Assembly: GCA_038237515.1 (NCBI GenBank)
Contig: JBBRYP010000086.1
Coordinates: forward strand, 1-12,854
Length of the DNA stretch: 12,854 bases
Direction of reading: 5' to 3'
Source: JBBQDZ01 sp038237515
GTDB lineage: Bacteria; Actinomycetota; Thermoleophilia; Gaiellales; Gaiellaceae
The notes under the pieces were generated by a model that made no database searches, was not told the origin of the DNA, and saw nothing but the letters and a program-made list of their open reading frames with translations. Every line of letters starts with the position of its first letter. Positions within the stretch are counted from its first letter, which is position 1. A program made the position numbers and the translations under genes. Below, piece after piece: positions 1 through 6,265 of the stretch.

Positions 1-71
1 CGCAGACCGCGCTCATCGAGCTGACCCGCCAGCAGCTGGAACTTCGACCCGATCGCCTCCTCGTCGACCAC
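1..71 (-). CDS. ISAzo13-like transposase, N-terminal fragment cut by the window edge
   Basis: Reading leftward from a GTG at 71, the first 23 codons give MVDEEAIGSKFQLLAGQLDE followed by RGL. I recognise this by memory as the N-terminal pattern of ISAzo13-family transposases (acidic start, F-x-x-L, LDERGxR). An in-frame TGA upstream limits the start; GTG 71 is the first good start after it. Only the N-terminus is visible, so no catalytic residues can be checked. The frame carries no stop up to the window edge. Confidence 0.5.
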   Translation of the reverse strand, partial: MVDEEAIGSKFQLLAGQLDERGL

Positions 72-137
72 CAGCCCATATTCGCCGCGCCACCCAAGGA
101 CCCTTCACAGACACCTCGATTATTTATGCGCGGCCCC
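1..137 (-). mobile_element. 5' edge of an ISAzo13-like insertion sequence
   Basis: Seen: a minus-strand transposase start (next entry) lies close to a candidate element end reading GGGGCCGCGCATAAAT on the minus strand from base 137 inward. Inference: this is the terminal inverted repeat and the insertion boundary is at or next to base 137. The other end and the target duplication are outside the window, so the boundary is approximate. The element abuts the 3' end of the PD40 propeller gene. Confidence 0.5.
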
Positions 138-1531
138 TAACTGCGGTAACGTCCCACGACCTTCACGAAAATCTCCTCGTGACCCGCGGTTCCTGCTACG
201 AGATTAGAGGCGTCAGAGGAGAACAGGACGCGCGTGCCGTCCGGGCTCCAGGAGCCCTCACGAGAAAAGCCATTTCCCGCGGCCCCACGCTTGTTCGTGC
301 TGACTGTGGTGACCTTACTCGACCCCACCTCGCTCACGAACAGGTTCAGGGGAGAAGCACCACCACCCGCAGCGAATAGGAGCCTGCTGCCATCTGGACT
401 CCAAGCGGGAAGCTCGAAAAAACCTCGATCCTCCAGCGCGACATTTCGTCTTCCGGACACGAGCGTCAGCGTCCCCGCCCGCAGATCCCTGATGAACACT
501 CGATACCAAGTTGGCTCAGATTTCTTCGTGGCGAGGTTCCGCGCATTCGAGACGAACGCGACCCGTCGTCCGTCTGGGCTCCATGTGGTGCCAAGAGAAC
601 TGCAATTTTCGAAGGTGCCAAGACTAGACGTACCTACCAAGACCACCATGCCTGTTCGTAAGTCCTTGATGTAGTCGTGGCGTAACTCGGTTCCGTCGGA
701 CGCTCTCGCTCGCACTCCGTGAATAAGGTTGGACGCAGACGAACTGAACGAGAGCTGAGCCCCGTCGGGGCTCCAGGAAGAAAAGAAGCTGCTTCCGTTC
801 GCAACGTCGCCGCCACCGCTCGTACTGACAAGCTGAAGCGACCCGGTGCGGAGGTTCTTGACGAATACCTCAAATTCTTTGGGTGCTGGATTTCCGGCCG
901 TGAAGGAAATGCGCGCCCCAATTGGATCCCAGCCAAACCCAAGCACACCCTCCTTAAACGTTCGCTCGCGACCAGAGTCAACTAATTGAAGGAGGCCCGT
1001 CCGTAGATTCTTGACGAAGAGATCATCGGAGTCATTGTTATCGCCGCTCGCGAAGTTGCTGGCAGCGGACAAAAATGCTATTCGCGTACTGTCTGGACTC
1101 CAGACAGGTGGATGGTTCACTTGCTGATCCGCCCCCGAGTTGCCGTTCCCAAGCTCTCCGCGGGGCGTCCGGCTAACGAGCGCAAGCCCGCCCGTCTTCT
1201 CGTTCCAGATGAAAAGATCTCCAAACTGATTAGTGTCGCTTGCCACGAGGTTCGAGGCAGAGGACATAAACGATAGATACTTCCCATCTGGACTCCAGAC
1301 GGGCGCGTGACTCGATCGGTTGCCAGGCATCCCATGCCTGTCGTGACTCACCAGCCTCAAACGCCCGGTCGAAAGTTCCTTCACGAATATGTCGCAGCCG
1401 TTGTTCATGTCGTGCGGAGCGAGGTTCGATGAGTCGGATTCGAATATCCGGTTCAGCTCGCTCACCCACTGCGGCGCAAGCCTTGCTGGGGGAGCCGCAT
1501 CGGCGAGACGAATCCTCTCCGCGTACAGCAT
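137..1531 (-). CDS. PD40/TolB-like beta-propeller repeat protein, 5' end doubtful
   Basis: Seen: seven WSPDG-like strands (APVWSPDGKYLSF, PPVWSPDSTRIAF, SSWSPDGAQLSF, TTWSPDGRRVAF and others), each followed by an xSxASNL turn and a D-[IL]-F-V-K-x-L-x-T-G strand, which is the PD40 repeat of TolB-type propellers. A degenerate first strand (PQWVSELNRI) may start the domain about 20 residues after the ATG at 1531. The open frame continues to 1855, but the extra part is arginine/proline-rich noise with no signal peptide, so the 5' end looks lost or rearranged. The last blade ends abruptly after EIFVKVVGRYRS, and its TAG stop shares base 137 with the presumed insertion-sequence end. The block is less GC-rich than the operons (31 of 60 bases G+C at 1021-1080). 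Family members are often exported and bind proteins; the role here is unknown. It could be a decaying or recently acquired gene. Confidence 0.65.
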   Translation of the reverse strand: MLYAERIRLADAAPPARLAPQWVSELNRIFESDSSNLAPHDMNNGCDIFVKELSTGRLRLVSHDRHGMPGNRSSHAPVWSPDGKYLSFMSSASNLVASDTNQFGDLFIWNEKTGGLALVSRTPRGELGNGNSGADQQVNHPPVWSPDSTRIAFLSAASNFASGDNNDSDDLFVKNLRTGLLQLVDSGRERTFKEGVLGFGWDPIGARISFTAGNPAPKEFEVFVKNLRTGSLQLVSTSGGGDVANGSSFFSSWSPDGAQLSFSSSASNLIHGVRARASDGTELRHDYIKDLRTGMVVLVGTSSLGTFENCSSLGTTWSPDGRRVAFVSNARNLATKKSEPTWYRVFIRDLRAGTLTLVSGRRNVALEDRGFFELPAWSPDGSRLLFAAGGGASPLNLFVSEVGSSKVTTVSTNKRGAAGNGFSREGSWSPDGTRVLFSSDASNLVAGTAGHEEIFVKVVGRYRS

Positions 1532-1730
1532 CGGGGGCGATGGACGGTTTTCGCCGGCTTGGACATGGGCTCTACACGCTGGCCGAGGTCGAGGACGTCG
1601 TGGAGTCGGCCGCCGGTGGGCGAGGCTCCTAACGGCACGCGGACCTGCCTGCTCGTGGTGTGGCGCTCGCGTCGGATCTGCTCGTCGGTCGGGCGGTAGA
1701 GGTTTCCGGTTTGACGAGAGTGGAGTGACA
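1532..1730. other. Non-coding or degenerate stretch upstream of operon A
   Basis: High-GC DNA between the PD40 gene and the operon A promoter region. Several frames are open by chance, including a short plus-strand frame ending at 1632 (GHGLYTLAEVEDVVESAAGG), but none matches a family I recognise. It may contain remnants of genes lost when the left side was rearranged. I see no RNA gene and no RFN-type (FMN riboswitch) consensus. Confidence 0.4.
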
Positions 1731-1766
1731 AGGAGAGTCTCCTCTCTAATCGGCTTCTCATGTGCT
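1731..1766 (+). promoter_or_regulatory. Candidate operon A promoter and response-regulator site
   Basis: TCTAAT at 1745-1750 resembles a -10 box, and two half-sites, TCTAATCGGCT and TCTCATGTGCT, sit 11 bases apart as a direct repeat, the spacing used by OmpR/PhoB-type regulators. A 13-base inverted repeat, AGGAGAGTCTCCT, lies just upstream (1731-1743). The block aligns without gaps to 8381-8416 upstream of the response-regulator gene, sharing AGAG, TCTAAT, TCT and GTGC at the same offsets. The -10 to start distance is also similar (about 40 bases to GTG 1785). No good -35 box is visible, which fits activator dependence. This is inference from two copies. Confidence 0.45.
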
Positions 1767-1784
1767 CGGGCTACCTTCGAGCCT

Positions 1785-2198
1785 GTGTCCGGAAGTACTG
1801 AACGGCGTTCGTCCACCGAGGCCGCCGCGCGCGATGCGGGGCTCGGTCGGCTCAAGCGGCTGACACAGATCGCGGCGGCGAGCGCTGCAGCCCTGACCGG
1901 CGTCTTCTCCGGGCTGGCGGCGAACGCGTTTCCCGGCCGGACGGTGCACCGGATCGTCCGCGGGAACCGCGCCGTGCCGGAGATCCCAATGCCGGTGTCG
2001 GCGTCGGAGCGATCGCGGCCGGGTCACGTTCGCCATCGGCGTCCTTCGGTGCGCCCGCCCGCCCGGACCCGAGCCGTGGCCCCTGAGGCGACGCCGACAG
2101 ATGTCCCCGCTCCTGCGCCAGCGCCGCTCGTCCAGCCGCCTGCGCAGCCGCCTGCGTCGGTGCAGGCGCCTCCGGTAGTCGTGTCCGGCGGCTCGTGA
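1785..2198 (+). CDS. Small single-pass membrane protein with Pro-rich tail (operon A)
   Basis: I recognise no family. From the GTG at 1785 it is 137 residues: a polar, arginine-containing N-terminus, one hydrophobic helix at about residues 28-47 (IAAASAAALTGVFSGLAANA), then a basic stretch and a proline/alanine-rich tail ending in PVVVSGGS. The long open frame reaches back to 1389, but that part overlaps the PD40 gene antisense and lacks protein-like sequence; GTG 1785 follows the candidate promoter at a sensible distance, though no clear Shine-Dalgarno is seen. Its stop overlaps the ApbE start (GTGA). A protein of the same build sits in the same position in operon B (10482-10823). This supports a real gene, perhaps an anchor or docking tail for the redox complex. 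It has no FMN-binding motif. Confidence 0.6.
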   Translation: MSGSTERRSSTEAAARDAGLGRLKRLTQIAAASAAALTGVFSGLAANAFPGRTVHRIVRGNRAVPEIPMPVSASERSRPGHVRHRRPSVRPPARTRAVAPEATPTDVPAPAPAPLVQPPAQPPASVQAPPVVVSGGS

Positions 2199-3121
2199 GC
2201 GCCGCTGCCGCGTCTGTCTCCTTTCCGGCACTCGGGTCGACCGCCGTCCTCTGGGTGACCGAGGCGGCGGCACTCGGGCGGGCGCGCGAGCTGCTTGCTC
2301 GAGAGCTCGAGGCGATCGATCATGCCTGCAGCCGCTTCAGGCTTGACTCAGAGCTTTGGTGCGTGAACTGCGCCGGCGGACGGCCTGTCGAGGTCAGCGA
2401 GCTCCTGCTGGTGGCGGTCGAGGTGGCGCTGCGTGCGGCGGAGGCGACCGAGGGGCTCGTCGACCCTACGATCGGACGCTCGCTTCGTCTCGCCGGGTAT
2501 GACCGGACGTTCGCCCTCGTCGGCGCCCGTTCTTGCACCGTCCGGAGGGCCGCCGTCCCCGCTGTCGGCTGGCGAGCAGTGGAACTCGACCGGGCTCGGC
2601 GGACGCTCCGCCTCCCCCCGGGGGTGGAGTTGGATCTCGGCGCGACCGCGAAGGCGCTCGCGGCCGACCGCGCCGCGCAGGCCGTGAGCCGGGCCACGGC
2701 CGCAGGGGTTCTCGTCGGACTTGGTGGGGACATCGCAGTCGCCGGTGCGGCCCCGGCTGCGGCCTGGCCGGTGCGCATCGCCGACGACCACGCGGCCGGA
2801 CTCGGCGTTCCTGGTCCGACCGTCGCGATCTCCTCCGGGGGCCTGACGACATCGAGCGTCACCGTCCGCCGCTGGCAGACCCGCAATGGCAATGCCCATC
2901 ACATCATCGACCCGGGAACCGGGGTCCCCGCCGAGACGCCCTGGCGAACCGTTTCGGTCGCGGCGGGGTCATGCGTCGACGCCAATCTCGCCTCGACCGC
3001 GGCGATCCTCCTCGGGGAGCGGGCACCTCGGTGGCTCACCGAAAGAGCTCTTCCGGCCCGTCTTGTCCATTCCGGCGGGCTGGTGGTAACGGTCGGGGGC
3101 TGGCCAGAGGAGGCTTCGTGA
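2195..3121 (+). CDS. apbE: FAD:protein FMN transferase, ApbE family (operon A)
   Basis: ApbE enzymes split FAD and attach FMN through a phosphoester to Ser/Thr of a target protein, using Mg2+. Motifs in order: FPALGST at 10-16, SRFRLDSEL at 46-54, GLVDPTIG at 87-94, DLGATAKALAAD at 147-158, GLGGDIAVAG at 175-184, SSGGLTTSSVTVRRW at 213-227, HHIIDPGTG at 235-243, and SCVDANLASTA at 259-269 with the likely metal-binding Asp 262. Length, 308 residues, is normal. No signal peptide or lipobox is seen, so it is probably cytoplasmic, as in other actinobacteria. It starts at GTG 2195, overlapping the preceding stop, and ends in a GTGA overlap with the reductase gene. No protein in the window shows the usual D-x-[ST]-G-A-[ST]-x-T acceptor motif, so its target is unknown. 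Confidence 0.88.
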   Translation: MSAAAASVSFPALGSTAVLWVTEAAALGRARELLARELEAIDHACSRFRLDSELWCVNCAGGRPVEVSELLLVAVEVALRAAEATEGLVDPTIGRSLRLAGYDRTFALVGARSCTVRRAAVPAVGWRAVELDRARRTLRLPPGVELDLGATAKALAADRAAQAVSRATAAGVLVGLGGDIAVAGAAPAAAWPVRIADDHAAGLGVPGPTVAISSGGLTTSSVTVRRWQTRNGNAHHIIDPGTGVPAETPWRTVSVAAGSCVDANLASTAAILLGERAPRWLTERALPARLVHSGGLVVTVGGWPEEAS

Positions 3122-4188
3122 TCGCGTTCCTCGCGGCCGCGGGGCCAAGCCCGCTCTGGTTCCTGACCCGTGGCACCGGGGTGGTCTCACTGCTGCTGCT
3201 GACGAGCGTCGTGCTGCTTGGTATCGCATCGTCGACCCGCTGGCAATACGCTCGCTGGCCGCGCTTCCTGACCGCAGGTCTGCACCGGAACGTGACGCTG
3301 CTCGTCCTCACCTTCCTCACCGTCCATATCGCGACCACGGTCGCGGATCCGTTCGCGCCGATCCGCCTGCAAGACGCCGTCCTACCCTTCGCGTCGAGCT
3401 ACCGGCCGATCTGGCTCGGGCTCGGCGCTCTCGCCTTCGACCTGCTGCTCGCGCTCGTCGCGACGAGCCTGCTGCGTGCGCGGGTCGGCCTTCGCGCCTG
3501 GCGGCTCCTGCACTGGCTCGCTTACGCGGCCTGGCCGGTCGCGCTCGTCCACGGGCTGGGAACCGGGAGCGACGCCAAGTTCGGCTGGATGATCTTCCTG
3601 ACGGCGGTGTGTATCGCGTCGGTCACGCTGGCCGGGTTCTGGCGGCTCGGCCAGAACTGGCGCAGCCGGACGCCGCTGCGAGCCGCGGCTGCGCTCGGAG
3701 CCGCGGCGCTCTCGCTCGTCATCGGCACCTGGTACGCGACGGGACCGCTCGGCCGCGGCTGGGCGGCACGCGCCGGGACTCCACGCTCACTCCTCACCAG
3801 CTCCGCCGCGCTCGCCTCCGCGAGGACGACGCCGGTGGGTCTCGGCGGCACGTATCGCGAGACCGGCCCCGACGGCGCCGGTGAGGTGACGCACACGATC
3901 GACGCGCTCGCGCCGGGCGGAACGCCGGAGCGGCTGCGGCTGACGCTGCGCGGGCGGCGGCTGCCGGGCGGCGGGGTCGTGCTGACGCAGAGCCGGGTCA
4001 CGTTCGGCCCCGAGACTGCGCCCGGCGCCTTCGCCGGAAGTATCGTCGCGCTCGACGGGCCGCGCCTCCTGGTCTCGCTGCGGAACAGGGCCGGGTCCAG
4101 GCTCGAGCTGCTCGTCACCCTCCACATCGACCGAACGGCGGGCACGGTGAGCGGGCGGCTCCGCACCATCGCAGCCCAGCCCTCATGA
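3118..4188 (+). CDS. Ferric-reductase-like di-heme membrane protein with extra C-terminal domain (operon A)
   Basis: A 356-residue protein. The GTG start at 3118 overlaps the ApbE stop and has a strong Shine-Dalgarno, AGAGGAGG, at 3106-3113. The first roughly 200 residues form about six membrane helices with histidines in the ferric-reductase/cytochrome b pattern: LHRN and TVHIAT on one helix pair, LLHWLAY and LVHGLGTGSD further on. Paired histidines of this type hold two b-hemes in the FRD superfamily. A further helix follows (RAAAALGAAALSLVIGTWY), then about 120 residues rich in beta-type sequence (LRLTLRGRRLPGGGVVLTQS, LLVSLRNRAGSRLELLVTLH). There is no cytoplasmic FAD/NAD-binding domain as in classical ferric reductases, so electrons must come from a partner, plausibly the downstream NuoF-like protein and ferredoxin. 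Inference: it moves electrons across the membrane. The long open frame upstream (from 2533) is antisense-free noise over the apbE gene. Confidence 0.8.
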   Translation: MIAFLAAAGPSPLWFLTRGTGVVSLLLLTSVVLLGIASSTRWQYARWPRFLTAGLHRNVTLLVLTFLTVHIATTVADPFAPIRLQDAVLPFASSYRPIWLGLGALAFDLLLALVATSLLRARVGLRAWRLLHWLAYAAWPVALVHGLGTGSDAKFGWMIFLTAVCIASVTLAGFWRLGQNWRSRTPLRAAAALGAAALSLVIGTWYATGPLGRGWAARAGTPRSLLTSSAALASARTTPVGLGGTYRETGPDGAGEVTHTIDALAPGGTPERLRLTLRGRRLPGGGVVLTQSRVTFGPETAPGAFAGSIVALDGPRLLVSLRNRAGSRLELLVTLHIDRTAGTVSGRLRTIAAQPS

Positions 4189-5471
4189 CCGGCCTGAGCC
4201 TGCTCGAGGGCGTCCGACCCGACGGCGCGCCGCTCCCGCTCGAGGAGCACCTCTCGCTCTACGGGCCCGCACCGCCGATCCGCAGGGGCAGGGGGGCGGG
4301 CCTGGAGCTGATCGAGCTCGTGGAGGAGAGCGGCCTCCGCGGACGAGGCGGCGCCGGGTTCCCCACCTCGGTGAAGCTGCGGGCTGTCGTGCAGTCGGGG
4401 CGGCGCACGGTCGCGGTCGCGAACGGCGCCGAGGGCGAGCCGCTCAGTCGCAAGGACAAAGCACTGCTTCGCGCCCTCCCCCACCTGGTACTGGACGGCG
4501 CGGCCCTCGCCGCCCGTGCCGTGGGCGCGGAGGAGGCGATCGTGGCGGTCGGGGCGGGCGCCGTGCGGGAGCGAGCGGTCGTTGCGGCCGCGATCGCGGA
4601 GCGGCGGAGAAGCCGCCTCGACGGGGCCGTCCTGCTCCGTGAGATCTCGGTTCCTGACGCGTTCGTCGCCGGCGAGGAAACGGCGCTCGTGCAGTGGCTC
4701 AACGGCGGGGCTGCCAAACCGACGTTCACGCCGCCGCGACCGTTCGAGCGGGGAGTCGGCGGCCGGCCGACGCTCGTCCAGAACGTTGAGACCCTGGCGC
4801 ACCTGGCGCTGATCGCGCGCTACGGACCGGACTGGTTTCGCAGCTTCGGCACCCAGGAGGAGCCGGGATCGGTGCTCGTAACACTCGCCGGCGCGTTCCG
4901 GCGTCCGGGCGTGTACGAGTTCGATTTGGGGACAGGGTTTCGTGACCTCATCAGTGTCGCTGGCGGGTTAACGGGGGCGCCGCAGGCGTTTCTCGTCGGC
5001 GGCTACTACGGCAGCTGGCTCGCGCCCGACGACCTCCTCGGCCTTTCGCTTCTCGAGGCTGACCTTACAACGGCCGACTCCTCGCTTGGCGCGCGCACGA
5101 TCTTCGCGCTGCCGGCAGGCGTCTGCGGCTTCGTCGAGGCCGCCATTGTCACGCGCTACCTCGCCGCGCAGAGCGCCGGGCAGTGCGGCCCGTGCGTGCA
5201 CGGGCTCGCGGCGATCGCGCGCACCGTCGCATCGCTGACGCGGGGGGAGCGCAACCCCGGCGGCCGCGAGCGCCTCAGCCGCTGGCTCGAAGAGGTGAAC
5301 GGCCGTGGCGCGTGCCGCTACCCCGACGGCGCGGCGCGCTTCGTCGAGAGCGCCTTGCGCGTCTTCTCGGAGGAGATCGACCTCCACCTGCGCCACCGGC
5401 GCTGCAGCGGCAGCCGCGCGCGGCTGCTGCCGGCACCGGCGATGGCCGCGCAGGCCTCCGGTCGCCGATGA
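4185..5471 (+). CDS. NuoF-like flavo/iron-sulfur electron-transfer protein with SLBB domain
   Basis: A 428-residue soluble homologue of the 51-kDa subunit of complex I. The FMN/NADH-fold motifs are clear: GLRGRGGAGFPTSVKL at 50-65, NGAEGEPLSRKDKALL at 80-95, AGEETALVQWLNG at 162-174, GGRPTLVQNVETLAHL at 192-207. The SLBB domain follows (VLVTLAGAFRRPGVYEF, about 230-246), then the Fe-S region SAGQCGPCVHG at 330-340 and GRGACRYPDG at 373-382. Canonical NuoF has SCGxCxPC plus a distal Cys; here the first Cys is Ala 331, leaving Cys 334, 337 and 377. It starts with an ATGA overlap and ends with one into the ferredoxin gene. Inferred role: takes electrons from NAD(P)H or ferredoxin and feeds the membrane hemes. 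The rest of complex I is absent nearby, so it is not part of a respiratory Nuo operon. Confidence 0.85.
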   Translation: MTGLSLLEGVRPDGAPLPLEEHLSLYGPAPPIRRGRGAGLELIELVEESGLRGRGGAGFPTSVKLRAVVQSGRRTVAVANGAEGEPLSRKDKALLRALPHLVLDGAALAARAVGAEEAIVAVGAGAVRERAVVAAAIAERRRSRLDGAVLLREISVPDAFVAGEETALVQWLNGGAAKPTFTPPRPFERGVGGRPTLVQNVETLAHLALIARYGPDWFRSFGTQEEPGSVLVTLAGAFRRPGVYEFDLGTGFRDLISVAGGLTGAPQAFLVGGYYGSWLAPDDLLGLSLLEADLTTADSSLGARTIFALPAGVCGFVEAAIVTRYLAAQSAGQCGPCVHGLAAIARTVASLTRGERNPGGRERLSRWLEEVNGRGACRYPDGAARFVESALRVFSEEIDLHLRHRRCSGSRARLLPAPAMAAQASGRR

Positions 5472-5668
5472 GCCAGTCGCTGAAGGTCAATCCAATCGCC
5501 TGCGAGGCGCACGGCCTCTGCGCGGAACTCTTCCCGGAATGGATTCGCCTCGACGACTGGGGCTATCCGATCGTCAACCCGGCGCCCGTTCCGTCACGGC
5601 TGGACGAGCATGCTCGCCGAGCGGTGGCCGCGTGTCCGACTCTGGCGCTGCTGGCGAGCAAGTGGTAG
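5468..5668 (+). CDS. Small ferredoxin, [3Fe-4S]-type (CxxHGxC)
   Basis: A 66-residue protein starting at ATG 5468, overlapping the NuoF-like stop. Cys 12, Cys 18 and Cys 56 are followed by Pro 57 in the pattern CEAHGLC ... CP. His 15 sits where a [4Fe-4S] ferredoxin would have its second Cys, a substitution typical of single-cluster [3Fe-4S] ferredoxins such as those that serve cytochromes P450 in actinobacteria. The middle (ELFPEWIRLDDWGYPIV) matches the family. Placed between a flavoprotein and membrane heme proteins, it probably shuttles electrons between them rather than serving a P450; none is seen here. The larger open frame beginning at 5183 overlaps the NuoF-like gene and is rejected. 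Confidence 0.85.
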   Translation: MSQSLKVNPIACEAHGLCAELFPEWIRLDDWGYPIVNPAPVPSRLDEHARRAVAACPTLALLASKW

Positions 5669-5676
5669 GACAAACG

Positions 5677-6258
5677 ATGGGAAACCCGGCCGGCAACGAG
5701 CGATTGACGACGGCGACGGCCGCGGTCCTTCTCGTCCTCCTCGCGGTGGAGGGCGTCACCATCGTCCTCCTGCGACCGCTCCTGTCGGTGCACGTTTTCG
5801 TCGGGATGCTCCTGATCCCGCCCGTCCTGCTCAAGCTCGCGAGCACCGGGTACCGCTTCGCCCGCTACTACGCCGCCAGCTCCGCCTACCGGCTGCAAGG
5901 GCCGCCCCAGCTCCTGATGCGCCTGCTCGCGCCCATGCTAGTCCCGGCGACCGTGGCTCTGTTCGCGACTGGAGTCGCGCTGCTCGTGCTTGGGCCGGAC
6001 GGAGGCTGGGTGCTCGGCCTGCACAAGGCGAGCTTCGTCGTCTGGTTCGTGGTGATGAGCGCTCACGTGCTCGTCTACGCCCGGCGGATCCCCCGGCTCG
6101 CCGCGGCGACCATCCGCGGGCGAGTGGCGCGTGCGCGCGGCGGGCGGGCACGAATCGCGCTCGTCCTGGGCATCCTCTTCGCCGGCATCGTTCTTGCTGC
6201 GGCAACGCTGCCGCTCGCCGACCCTTGGCTGCGGTTGGTCGTTCGCGACGGCGGCTGA
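5677..6258 (+). CDS. Five-helix membrane protein with conserved-looking histidines (cytochrome b/DUF4405-like)
   Basis: A 193-residue protein with about five hydrophobic helices (roughly 12-32, 37-55, 80-106, 113-135, 159-179). His 39 (SVHVFVG), His 116 (LHKASF) and His 130 (SAHVLVY) lie within or at the ends of helices 2 and 4, as in cytochrome b561/DUF4405-type heme proteins. The ATG at 5677 has a weak TAGGA upstream, 8 bases after the ferredoxin stop, so it is the last gene of operon A. Likely role: a second membrane heme protein, or quinone-interacting partner, of the same chain. The family call is from helix and His pattern only. It ends 7 bases before the convergent propeller gene; no terminator hairpin is visible in that gap. 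Confidence 0.65.
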   Translation: MGNPAGNERLTTATAAVLLVLLAVEGVTIVLLRPLLSVHVFVGMLLIPPVLLKLASTGYRFARYYAASSAYRLQGPPQLLMRLLAPMLVPATVALFATGVALLVLGPDGGWVLGLHKASFVVWFVVMSAHVLVYARRIPRLAAATIRGRVARARGGRARIALVLGILFAGIVLAAATLPLADPWLRLVVRDGG

Positions 6259-6265
6259 ACCGTGT

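Noticed and set aside
1540..1632. Short plus-strand frame ending GHGLYTLAEVEDVVESAAGG, possible gene remnant
   Set aside because: Looks protein-like but too short to assign, and I recognise no family.
1389..1784. Upstream part of the small operon A protein's open frame
   Set aside because: It runs through the PD40 gene antisense and through unrecognised DNA; GTG 1785 fits the promoter and the operon B counterpart better.
1453..1784. FMN riboswitch upstream of a flavin-related operon
   Set aside because: I looked for the conserved RFN blocks and saw no convincing match.
2533..3117. N-terminal extension of the operon A reductase frame
   Set aside because: It overlaps apbE almost fully and reads as Arg/Pro-rich noise; the GTG at 3118 with AGAGGAGG upstream is the real start.
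3522..4802. Long minus-strand open frame of 426 codons
   Set aside because: It lies antisense to the ferric-reductase-like and NuoF-like genes, whose family motifs are clear; its sequence is Arg/Pro/Ala-rich with no motif. Shadow frame of high-GC DNA.
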